Part shown: positions 1 through 6,775 of the stretch, in pieces
Numbering within the stretch: position 1 is the first letter of the stretch
Layout of the letters: each line of letters begins with the position of its first letter
Source of the DNA: Nanobdellota archaeon
GTDB taxonomy: Archaea; Thermoproteota; Nitrososphaeria; Nitrososphaerales; Nitrosopumilaceae
NCBI GenBank assembly: GCA_012030815.1
Contig: JAAUVF010000048.1
Coordinates: 1 to 6,775, forward strand
DNA: 6,775 nt
Direction of reading: 5' to 3'
The notes under the pieces: generated by a model
Told to the model about the DNA's origin: nothing
Database searches by the model: none
Seen by the model: only the letters and a program-made list of their open reading frames with translations
Translations under genes and position numbers: made by a program

Positions 1-20
1 ATTATTGCTTGATCAACCTT

Positions 21-30
21 ATTTTAAAGT
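21..30 (-). promoter_or_regulatory. Possible TATA box downstream of rad50
   Basis: After the rad50 stop, the minus strand reads ACTTTAAAAT. This resembles an archaeal TATA element and could serve a next gene starting beyond the window edge. No start codon or hairpin terminator can be assigned in positions 1-40. Confidence 0.2.
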
Positions 31-40
31 GCAATCTACT

Positions 41-2100
41 TTATCTTCCTTGTTCAGTAAGTTTCAAATTTGTATATTTTTCTATATTTGAATCCTCAAA
101 TATTTCTGCATCATGTGTAATTATGATAAATTGCATTGGTTTTCCGATATTTGTAATGTCTGATAATTGAGATAATACCCCTACAAGTGCTTTCTTACGT
201 TCTACATCCAGATGCATTGTAGGCTCATCGAGGATCATTAGATTTAGATTTGATGCTCCCAATAAACTCGCCATTCCTAATCTAAGAGCAAGGGCAACAC
301 TGACTTGCTCACCTCCACTAAGTGACTCAATATCTAACATCTCTGTTTTAGAATAACATGTGATGGATATGTCACGAGCTTTCTCTGAAAGCAGTATTCT
401 TTGAATTTTTGTATTTAGCAATGTGAGATATTCCGAGGATTTTATTGATATAGTGTTGAGTGCCCATGATCTTAAACTCATTGCAACTGGACCATCTCTA
501 CTAAATATGTTCATTTGAATTGTATCTAATTTTTCTACATATTTTTTAACGATTCTAAGATTCAAAATAATGTCTTGTATTGTTTTTATCTGTTCTTGAT
601 ATTTTGTAATTTTTTGTACTATTGCTCCAAGATGTTGATCAGTTTGTGAAAGTTCAATTTGTTTTTGTTCAATTATTTTTTTAAGATTTAAAAATTCATT
701 TTGATTAAATCCTTTTGTTTTCGTATTCTAATTTTGTAATGTTTTCAAAAATTACTTTTGCATGAGAGTCTACTTTGGATATTTCTATTAGATTATTATT
801 GTTGGATAATGGTATATTCTGAACACTCTCTTTTTTATTTAGTTCATCTTGAATTTTCTTAATCATTCTGATCTTTGATGGAATGAGCTCTTAATGTTGC
901 CTCCGCATCCCTTGCAATTTGTAATTTTTGAGAAAACTCTGCTCTTTTTTGATTGTATAGAGTACGCTCTTTTTCAACCGAAATTATTTGTTCCTTGATG
1001 TCTAAAATTTCTTGTATTAGATGTTCTTTTTGAAATAATGGATTTAGTTTTTCAACTTTTGAATCACATACTGGACATTTGTTATCCTTTAATTGGATCT
1101 TTTCTGCAAGAGATTGTTTTTCTTTAAGAGCTGCAATTTGATTTGTTAGGTCCTGAATTCTTTTTTGATTTTCTTCTACTGCTAACTCTATCTTCTCCAT
1201 TTTTGATTCTAGATCTTTTTTTACATTTACGTGCTCAAAACAACCCTCACAATCACGTATTTTATGCTCTTTTTCAGATATTTCCTGCTGAATTTCTTGT
1301 ATTGCTGCTTTTGCATATGCTTGTAATTCTTTTTTTCTTAATTCCAACTGATCAATTTTATCTATTTTTGGCGTTTCTATTTCTAATTTAGCCCTAAGTG
1401 TTGAAACCTCTTTTTGTAATTGAGTTTGTTTTTCTTTTAGTTGCTCTTTTTGTGGCTTTGATTCTTCAAATTCCTCGTTCAATTTTTGTAGATCTCGTGA
1501 TAAAATATCAATATGCGTATCATCATAACCTGTATCGCTTCTAATTTTTTCACGAAAGTTTTTGATTATAGCTTTCATTGTTTCTGATGCATCATCTAAT
1601 TTATCAATCCCAATTATTGCATTTAGTAATTCTTTGAATTCTTTTGGCTTTGCTTTGATTATTGCATTTAATTCACCTTGTTGTACGATTGATGCAATTT
1701 TTAGTTTTTCAAACCCTAACCCTATAGTTTTTTCAATTTCACTGGTCATTGATTCTCCAAATTGCTTTCTTTCACCAGCTGCAATTTCTAAAAATTCATC
1801 ATTAATTTTTTCTGTAAATTTTGCAGCGAGTCCACCTTTACTATCTATTTTTCTTACAGCATGATACTGCTTTCCATTTATGCTAAACTCTATTTTGGCA
1901 TATCCTTGGGTTGATCCTCTTTTTATCAATCCCTTATTTGATTTTCTGGTATGTTGCCCAAATAAAGCAAATGTAATACCGTCTATAATACTTGATTTTC
2001 CTGCACCATTTTGTCCTACAAAAACTGTAACACCATTCCCAAATTCTAACTTTGTTTCAGAATGTGATAAAAAATCTCCTAACTCAATTGCTGTTATCAT
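41..2100 (-). CDS. rad50: Rad50 DNA repair ATPase, reading frame broken twice
   Basis: Rad50 is the SMC-like ATPase that pairs with Mre11 to bind, tether and open DNA double-strand breaks. With both breaks repaired it is about 685 residues. Visible in order: Walker A GQNGAGKSS (29-37, K35), Q-loop IVQQGE (near 138-143), first coiled coil (about 180-340), zinc hook CPVC (342-345) at the exact centre, second coiled coil, ABC signature LSGGEQ (593-598), Walker B LMILDEPT (620-627) and H-loop ITHD (H662). I chose the ATG at 2100 because a GGAG ribosome site lies 7 bases upstream and the protein then opens with the typical MITAIELGDFLSH. An in-frame upstream start at 2136 would add 12 atypical residues. 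The start overlaps mre11 by 17 bases. Frame changes fall at 859-891 and 705-730, each looking like one extra base. A further CxxC (284-287) lies in the first coil. At 685 residues it is shorter than Pyrococcus Rad50 (about 880). The family call is certain; whether this copy is functional depends on the two breaks. Confidence 0.96.
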
Positions 2101-3240
2101 TTTCTTTCTCCAATTTGAATTTCTCAAAATTCTCAATTATGATCTGTGTGGCCTCTTTGGTTTGACCTGATGCTAGTAGAGGAAGCAGTTCCTTAATGGC
2201 AAAATTTGCAATTTGTTCTGAACCGATTGCATCTATTGATAATCTTAACATCTCATCATCTATCATACTAGGTCTTTCTAGAAATATTGATGAATCTGAT
2301 ATTTCTTTAGAAACAATTCTCCAAAAACATCTTAAAGTGTGAGAATTTAGGCGTGAAATCTGTGTCTGTATTTGATCTGTTTCTATATTGTCTCCTTGAA
2401 TTTTTATTTCAATAATTGGTTTTCTTTGTATATCTTCTATTTTTTTAGAAATTTCATCTACTGATTTTATTAAATTATTATAATCTGTTTTAAATGAAAA
2501 CTGCTCTCTTGTATCTAATTCTATCCAGTTAGGTTTTACTTCATTATTTGAAATATCTACTTCAAAAAATCCTTTCTTTGTTTCCTTTATTCCTTCACTT
2601 GTTGTTAGCTCAATAGAACCTGGATATGCAACAGGTCCATTAAGATGACTAAATTGCTTTACATCGTTATCATGTAAGTGACCCATAGCATAATATGTAA
2701 AATTTCTTGGCAAGTCCGTTGATTGCATTTCTCCTGCAAATTTGTTAAATTCTGTTATTCCTTGATGCATCACTAAAATTTTGTGTCCTTTATGATTACG
2801 AGCAACTTCGTCAACACTTCTGAATTTCTCTTCAAACTGTGGAATTTCAGCTTTTCTTATTTTATCAAATCCAACTAGTAAAATTCCTTTGTAATTAATT
2901 GGTTCTCCATGTCCTATGTATTTTGAAAATTCTAAAATTTATGATAAACATATGGAATTGGTGTTGTACGAATTCGACTTATATCATGTTCTCCTAAAAT
3001 GAAAAACGAGTCTATGTTATTTTTCTTTAATCGTTTTAGTGCATTTGCCATTTGAACTATTGCTGTTCCATTTGGATTTGGAACGTGAAATATATCTCCT
3101 GCAAATATCACAAAATCTACATGATCTGCAATTGAGATATCTATGGCTTGATTAAAAACATGATACACATCTTGTTCTCGTTCCTCTGACCCATATTGTA
3201 CTAATCCCAAATGTGTATCTGAAATATGTGAAAATAACAT
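2084..3240 (-). CDS. mre11: Mre11 nuclease, one single-base frame break
   Basis: Mre11 is the manganese-dependent calcineurin-like phosphoesterase of the Mre11-Rad50 complex and nicks and trims broken DNA ends. Joined across one break it is 385 residues, a normal archaeal length. Metal-binding motifs appear in order: SDTHLG (D8, H10), FAGDIFH (D49), LGEHD (83-86, where many relatives have GNHD), VMHQG (H159) and GHLH (187-190). The C-terminal part after about 230 holds the capping and Rad50-binding regions. The first frame stops at 2932-2934. The other frame then continues as EFSKYIGHGEPINYKG with no gap in protein logic. The upstream stop in that second frame confines the break to about 2932-2941, and one missing A on the coding strand would restore it. 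The ATG directly follows the herA stop and has no clear ribosome site of its own, so translation is probably coupled to herA. The final bases overlap rad50. Confidence 0.96.
2108..2111 (-). promoter_or_regulatory. Ribosome binding site of rad50
   Basis: GGAG on the minus strand, 7 bases before the ATG at 2100 and inside the end of mre11. It decides between the ATG at 2100 and the longer in-frame start at 2136, because the resulting protein begins with the usual Rad50 N-terminus. Confidence 0.65.
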
Positions 3241-4773
3241 TTAATCTAACAACAAATCTTTCTGAACTAGTCCCTGTGTTGATTCTACTGCAATGGTACT
3301 CATCTTTTCTGCATTTGCCCACGCGTTAACTGCACTTTGATCCGCGCCCATGATTTTTTCTTTTACTTCTTCTACGTGAACAAGTGATGGTAGATTTGTC
3401 CACTGTCCTACAAGTACTGCATCTCCTACATTCAAAGAGGTCAATTGTGCAATCAATTCACGACTAGTAGATTCAGTAGCAGCTGCTATTTGACGTTGAT
3501 CATCTTCTTGAATAATTTTCATTATTGCAAAAGAGCCTAATTGACTTAATACGTTAAGATCTACGCTTCTTGGTCTTTGTGATACTATTCCTAGGCCTAA
3601 TCCAAACTTTCTTCCTTCTCTGGCTATTTTAGCTGCCCAATATTTTGCGCTTGTATCATGATCTTTTGGAATGAATACATGTGCTTCTTCTATTATTACA
3701 AAAATCGGTGAATTAAATTTATAATTTCTTTCTTTTTTTGATTTTCCATGTTTTACAATGCTTGCATCTTTTCTGTCTTTTAGTAATTGTTGTAAATAAA
3801 ATGCAAGTGCAACATTTGCTTGCTTTTCTGATAATTCTGAAATATTTAGAATATTCGTGCGTCCCTCTTTAATGAAACTTATGGGATCTCCCATATCTGG
3901 ATCTAAAATATCTTCAAATCTTCTTTGAGCTTCTTCTATGATGTCTTGTACTCTATATGCCGACGTTCTAATTTCTTTAATTTTTTTATCTTCTGAATTC
4001 ACAATAAACTCTACTTCACCTTCAAGTTTTTTCCAAAATTCTTTTGATTCTTTAACTTGTTTTGTAAATGCCATTCGTAGTACTCTTTGTTGTACATTTG
4101 CACCATCTCTTATCTCTAATACTTCTGATAATTGATCAGCATCTAGCAACCTTGGATTGATTTTTGCATCAATAACATTTATTCTTGGAATGTTTAATGT
4201 TGTGTAATCATTATGATAATCAAAAATTATTACAGTTCCTTTTAGTTTACCAATTTGTTTTGTAATTAATGAAACAAGATTGCTTTTCCCCATTCCAGTC
4301 ATCGCTAAAATTCCTAAATGTCTTGAAACAATTTTATCCAGATTAATTTTTGCCTCAATTGTTTTTTCTCTTAATAAATTTCCAATTTTGACCCAGCCAT
4401 CTTTTTGAGGACTAAAAATAGTCTCTAAATCGTCTTTTGTAGGCTGTGATATGGGTGTTCCAGGAATTGGGGGTACAGCTGGTATGATTGATTGACCTTT
4501 TCGTAAATTCTCTAAAAATCCTAAAATTCCAATATGTGCAGTGTATGTTTTGTCTCTCTTGTTTATCTCTGCAATTTCGGTACTCTCAGCAGCTTCATCA
4601 AAATTTTTAACGTCTGCAAATGCTGCACTAGACACTGAAGATTTTTCAACTAACCCTAGAATCTCTCCTTCATCAGAATCAATTTTGATATATTCTCCTA
4701 CTGAAAGTGGTCTTGATGTGATAGCAGTTACAAATGTAGGCTTTGATTCTCCTATTACAAAACCTGTGTTCAA
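3241..4773 (-). CDS. herA: HerA hexameric DNA translocase/helicase
   Basis: HerA is a FtsK/VirB4-like hexameric ATPase that pumps DNA through the bound NurA nuclease to produce 3' overhangs for recombination. The frame is intact at 510 residues. An N-terminal HAS-barrel domain (about 1-100) begins GFVIGESKPT, followed by a proline-rich linker (PAVPPIPGTP, 98-107). The ATPase core has Walker A MTGMGKSN (158-165, K163), a helical insertion (about 210-300), Walker B FVIIEEAH (358-365, E362/E363), the REGRKFGLGL segment (R385 and R388, arginine-finger candidates) and SQRP (398-401). The start is TTG at 4773. It overlaps the nurA stop by four bases (TTGA) and has a GAGGT ribosome site 6 bases upstream, and no earlier start fits better. 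The stop directly abuts the mre11 ATG. All key residues are present, so I expect an active enzyme. Confidence 0.97.
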   Translation of the reverse strand: MNTGFVIGESKPTFVTAITSRPLSVGEYIKIDSDEGEILGLVEKSSVSSAAFADVKNFDEAAESTEIAEINKRDKTYTAHIGILGFLENLRKGQSIIPAVPPIPGTPISQPTKDDLETIFSPQKDGWVKIGNLLREKTIEAKINLDKIVSRHLGILAMTGMGKSNLVSLITKQIGKLKGTVIIFDYHNDYTTLNIPRINVIDAKINPRLLDADQLSEVLEIRDGANVQQRVLRMAFTKQVKESKEFWKKLEGEVEFIVNSEDKKIKEIRTSAYRVQDIIEEAQRRFEDILDPDMGDPISFIKEGRTNILNISELSEKQANVALAFYLQQLLKDRKDASIVKHGKSKKERNYKFNSPIFVIIEEAHVFIPKDHDTSAKYWAAKIAREGRKFGLGLGIVSQRPRSVDLNVLSQLGSFAIMKIIQEDDQRQIAAATESTSRELIAQLTSLNVGDAVLVGQWTNLPSLVHVEEVKEKIMGADQSAVNAWANAEKMSTIAVESTQGLVQKDLLLD

Positions 4774-5606
4774 CCTAATACCTCACGTGATCCAATTTCA
4801 TTACTTAATCCCAATAAACTAACCATTTTTGCAAGTTCCTTGTCAGATATTTTACAGTTGTTATGTGCTAATTTCAAGGCATAGGGATATCCTCCTACAC
4901 TACTTTTGTACAATTTATTCATTATTGACTTTATTTCATCATCATCTCTATGTCCCCCTAAAAATTCTAGTTTTATGATTGGTGTGGAATCACTTAATCT
5001 CACAAATGTTGAAGAAATAACTTTATCCACACCATATTTCTTTTCAACAAATATCTTACTAAACCCAGAACCCTTTGTGATGTGATTATAATAAAAAATA
5101 TCTCCTGCTAATGACCCTAGATCTTCAAACTGCTTTTTTGTATTTGATGTCTTTGCAATAAAAATTACATTGTCTCTTTTTTTTATAGTTTTTACAACTA
5201 ATGCATCTAGTGATGATTGTCTTGTCATAAATTGTGAATGTAAAGAGCCATCCATTAGCACTAAATCTACAACATCGACAGTTTTTTCACACGCATCAAT
5301 TTCCATTTTGCTTGCAATCTTTGAAAGATCAATATCTGAACCTAGCCCAGAGTCGTGCAAATCTACCAATACCTCTCCATTCGATTTGATGGATACTGCA
5401 GTTGTTGCCCAAAGCTCAATTCCCTGAAATTTTGTATTGTTAAAACTACTATCAATTCCAGCAGTAACCACCTCTTGTTTTGTAGGCGTAAATTCAACCC
5501 AATTCTCCTTGGCTTTTTGTAAAATTTGCTCAAATTTTGGTCCTTTTAGAATGGACAACATTTTTTCTCTATTGATAATGGCATCTTTGTAAACTGTATT
5601 TAGCAC
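4770..5606 (-). CDS. nurA: NurA 5'-3' nuclease
   Basis: NurA is the RNase H-fold, manganese-dependent nuclease that sits as a dimer on the HerA hexamer and degrades the 5' strand at DNA ends. The frame is intact at 278 residues. Recognisable features are TAGIDSS (D52, first metal aspartate), LMDGSLHSQ (D119, second acidic site), IAKTSNT (K152), LEFLGGH and the C-terminal GYPYALKLAHNNCKI (H248), which matches the conserved NurA tail. The chosen start is GTG at 5606, because an archaeal TATA box is centred about 26 bases upstream, the spacing expected for a leaderless message beginning at or near that GTG. The ATG at codon 16 is the alternative and would lose a short N-terminal helix. As first gene of the operon, its promoter probably drives all four repair genes. 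Its stop overlaps the herA start. Confidence 0.93.
   Translation of the reverse strand: MLNTVYKDAIINREKMLSILKGPKFEQILQKAKENWVEFTPTKQEVVTAGIDSSFNNTKFQGIELWATTAVSIKSNGEVLVDLHDSGLGSDIDLSKIASKMEIDACEKTVDVVDLVLMDGSLHSQFMTRQSSLDALVVKTIKKRDNVIFIAKTSNTKKQFEDLGSLAGDIFYYNHITKGSGFSKIFVEKKYGVDKVISSTFVRLSDSTPIIKLEFLGGHRDDDEIKSIMNKLYKSSVGGYPYALKLAHNNCKISDKELAKMVSLLGLSNEIGSREVLG
4780..4784 (-). promoter_or_regulatory. Ribosome binding site of herA
   Basis: GAGGT on the minus strand, 6 bases before the TTG start, inside the last codons of nurA. It fixes the unusual TTG as the herA start and supports translation of herA from the shared message. Confidence 0.65.
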
Positions 5607-5626
5607 AACAATACTTTGTTGGTTCG

Positions 5627-5636
5627 AATAAAATCT
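5627..5636 (-). promoter_or_regulatory. TATA box of the nurA-herA-mre11-rad50 operon
   Basis: The minus strand reads AGATTTTATT, an archaeal TATA-like element preceded by purines that could serve as the BRE. Its centre is about 26 bases upstream of the nurA GTG, placing the predicted transcription start at or next to the start codon. This suggests a leaderless message and explains the absence of a ribosome site before nurA. Predicted from sequence only. Confidence 0.55.
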
Positions 5637-5638
5637 TT

Positions 5639-5660
5639 AGGTTATACTGAACATTAACCT
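5639..5660. repeat. Inverted repeat upstream of the nurA TATA box
   Basis: Perfect 6-base arms AGGTTA and TAACCT are separated by 10 bases, about one helical turn. The repeat lies a few bases upstream of the TATA element in the 75-base gap between the secreted-protein gene and nurA. The geometry fits a dimeric regulator site. It could instead be a weak hairpin at the end of the upstream transcript, but no T-run follows it, so a terminator is less likely. Arms this short can also occur by chance. Confidence 0.3.
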
Positions 5661-5681
5661 GTGTTTCACTTGAGTTAAACC

Positions 5682-6693
5682 CTATCCAATTCTGCCTTTC
5701 AAAACAATCTTTTCACTAGAGCCAGATGGTGTTGTAGTATCGATGTATCTGATTTCATAATCATCTCCAATGTGTATTGTTTTACCATCTATGGTTCGAG
5801 GAATCTTGATTTTTACCTCAAAGACTCCTGTATTTTTTCCAGTCTCTATCAAATAATTTGAATTTGCATCAAAAGCTGGATTTGTTAACTTGGTTCTGAG
5901 TCCACCTTCTCCTCTAAACTCTAATTGACTTAATGCTATCTTGTCTTCATTTTTGGAATCTCTGTTTGCATCTGGTTCATAAATTCTAACTGTAAATTCG
6001 TGGCCTATTCTTGAACCACCCCCAATACTTTCTACATTAGCATATGATTTTGATAATGAAACTGATTGTGTTATGGTTTGTTTGTCTCCGGTACTATCTG
6101 ATGCATCCAAATATTTTATCAAAACAATATCATTTTGAGTCAATGATTTTCCATTAATGGTATCTGGTAATTGTAATTTCACATAAAATTCTCCAGTGTC
6201 TGGTCCAGTCTCTATCATAGTTGATGGACCATTAATTGCAACTCCGTTAATTGTAAATTCAAACAACCCCGCAGTTGATACTGTCTCTACTGCATTATGG
6301 GCCACATTCAAGTCATCATCTTGAATGATAAATTAATCACACTTCCAGTTGATGCTGGAACTACTTTTACACTCTCTTGCTTTTCTAGAGTCTGCGTATT
6401 TTCTAGATCTTTAATGGAAACATCTTGATTTGCAGTGACTTCATTGGTTGCTCTTACTTCAATTGTTCCAAGACCTCTTTTTTCTAATCTCTCTGCAGTA
6501 TCTTCTGACACACATGCTGGAGACCCATTATTTCTAATCACCAAGCTATATCCTGCCTTACAAGAAACGTCTTCTACTGCAACCCCTCTTTTCATCTGCT
6601 TTCTTGGAGATTCTGCATCTGCAGTATTTACTAGTGCCAAAGACAAAACTAGAACAAATATAATTCCAATGATGCCTTTCCCACAGAATTCAT
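5682..6693 (-). CDS. Secreted protein with two-Cys domain and two ETG-type repeats, frame broken twice
   Basis: Function unknown. With two single-base breaks repaired it is about 337 residues. The N-terminus reads as a secretion signal: MNSVGK, hydrophobic core GIIGIIFVLVLSLALV, then probable cleavage after ADA (27). Next is a short domain with two cysteines (C45 and C61, in SCKAGYS and GSPACVSEDTAERL), a style I associate with exported proteins of Nitrosopumilus-like archaea. A polar linker leads to two beta-rich repeats. Repeat one has ETGPDTGEF (162-170) and TINGKSL (179-185); repeat two has ETGKNTGVF (284-292) and TIDGKTI (301-307). The offset is 122 residues in both cases. DDDLN (126-130) and EPDAN (240-244) open the repeats and could bind calcium. 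There is no C-terminal membrane anchor, so it may be released or held by other wall proteins. The ATG at 6693 has a TATA box about 25 bases upstream. Breaks lie at 6651-6693 and 6310-6333; each needs one added base. A surface-layer accessory role is only a guess. Confidence 0.8.
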
Positions 6694-6714
6694 ACCATTA
6701 TTTTGATTTTTTGC

Positions 6715-6721
6715 ATAAATA
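6715..6721 (-). promoter_or_regulatory. TATA box of the secreted-protein gene
   Basis: The minus strand reads TATTTAT, centred about 25 bases upstream of the ATG at 6693. As with nurA, this spacing puts the transcription start at or very near the start codon, so a leaderless message is likely; no ribosome site is visible. A nearer ATG at 6698 is followed at once by a stop codon and is not used as a start here. Confidence 0.5.
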
Positions 6722-6740
6722 CATTGGTAACAAATCATAC

Positions 6741-6753
6741 TCTAGAGACTAGA
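6741..6753. repeat. Short inverted repeat upstream of the secreted-protein promoter
   Basis: TCTAGAGACTAGA has perfect 5-base arms TCTAG and CTAGA around a 3-base centre, about 20 bases upstream of the TATA box. It is placed where an archaeal regulator could act, but it is short and set in AT-rich sequence, so chance is a real possibility. Confidence 0.25.
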
Positions 6754-6775
6754 ATTAATTAACTGAATATTCCCA

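Noticed and set aside
859..2136. Rad50 start at 2136
   Set aside because: It would add twelve residues unlike Rad50 N-termini. The ATG at 2100 has a good ribosome site and a typical first strand.
1143..2170. Plus-strand open frames opposite rad50 (1143-1391, 1562-1864, 1880-2170)
   Set aside because: They lie antisense to strongly conserved Rad50 sequence, encode low-complexity hydrophobic or serine-rich products and have no promoter or ribosome site.
2932..2941. Programmed ribosomal frameshift in mre11
   Set aside because: The bases do not form a properly phased slippery heptamer, no downstream structure is evident, and two other genes in the window show similar single-base breaks.
3938..5427. 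Plus-strand open frames opposite herA and nurA (3938-4135, 4541-4822, 5170-5427)
   Set aside because: They are shadows of the intact minus-strand genes, with no start signals and unconvincing composition.
5639..5660. Intrinsic terminator of the secreted-protein gene
   Set aside because: The arms are only 6 bases with a 10-base loop, and no T-run follows on the minus strand.
6435..6752. Plus-strand open frame of 105 codons opposite the secreted-protein gene
   Set aside because: It covers the signal peptide and cysteine domain of the minus-strand gene in reverse and has no recognisable domain.
1..6775. CRISPR array, tRNA, insertion sequence or toxin-antitoxin system
   Set aside because: I saw no regularly spaced direct repeats, cloverleaf, transposase or small gene pair on either strand.

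Overview
The window is AT-rich, and every gene I can support is on the minus strand. Gene content, TATA-type promoters close to start codons, and a secreted protein with domains I recognise from ammonia-oxidising archaea point to a marine-type thaumarchaeon (Nitrososphaerota, Nitrosopumilus-like). The lineage is inferred from protein style; no rRNA or amo gene is present to confirm it.

Reading in the direction of transcription (right to left), the window begins with a promoter and a gene for an exported protein of about 337 residues (6693 to 5682). It has a signal peptide, a two-cysteine N-terminal domain and two copies of a beta-rich repeat. A 75-base intergenic gap with its own TATA box and an inverted repeat follows. 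Then comes a tightly packed DNA end-processing operon: nurA (5606-4770), herA (4773-3241), mre11 (3240-2084) and rad50 (2100-41). The junctions are a 4-base overlap, a direct stop/start abutment and a 17-base overlap, so the four genes are almost certainly co-transcribed. The last 40 bases hold no gene.

Together the four operon products form the archaeal double-strand-break resection machinery. Mre11-Rad50 recognises and opens broken ends. The HerA hexameric translocase with the NurA nuclease then degrades one strand to leave the 3' overhang used for homologous recombination.

The most notable feature is the number of broken frames. mre11 carries one single-base shift, rad50 two, and the secreted-protein gene two, while nurA and herA are intact. 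All five can be placed at short homopolymer runs, and the protein on both sides of each break is well conserved in style. Base-calling or assembly error is therefore much more likely than real gene decay. I found no convincing new biological system. The less ordinary observations are a second CxxC pair in the Rad50 coiled coil, a GEHD motif in Mre11, and inverted repeats just upstream of both promoters.
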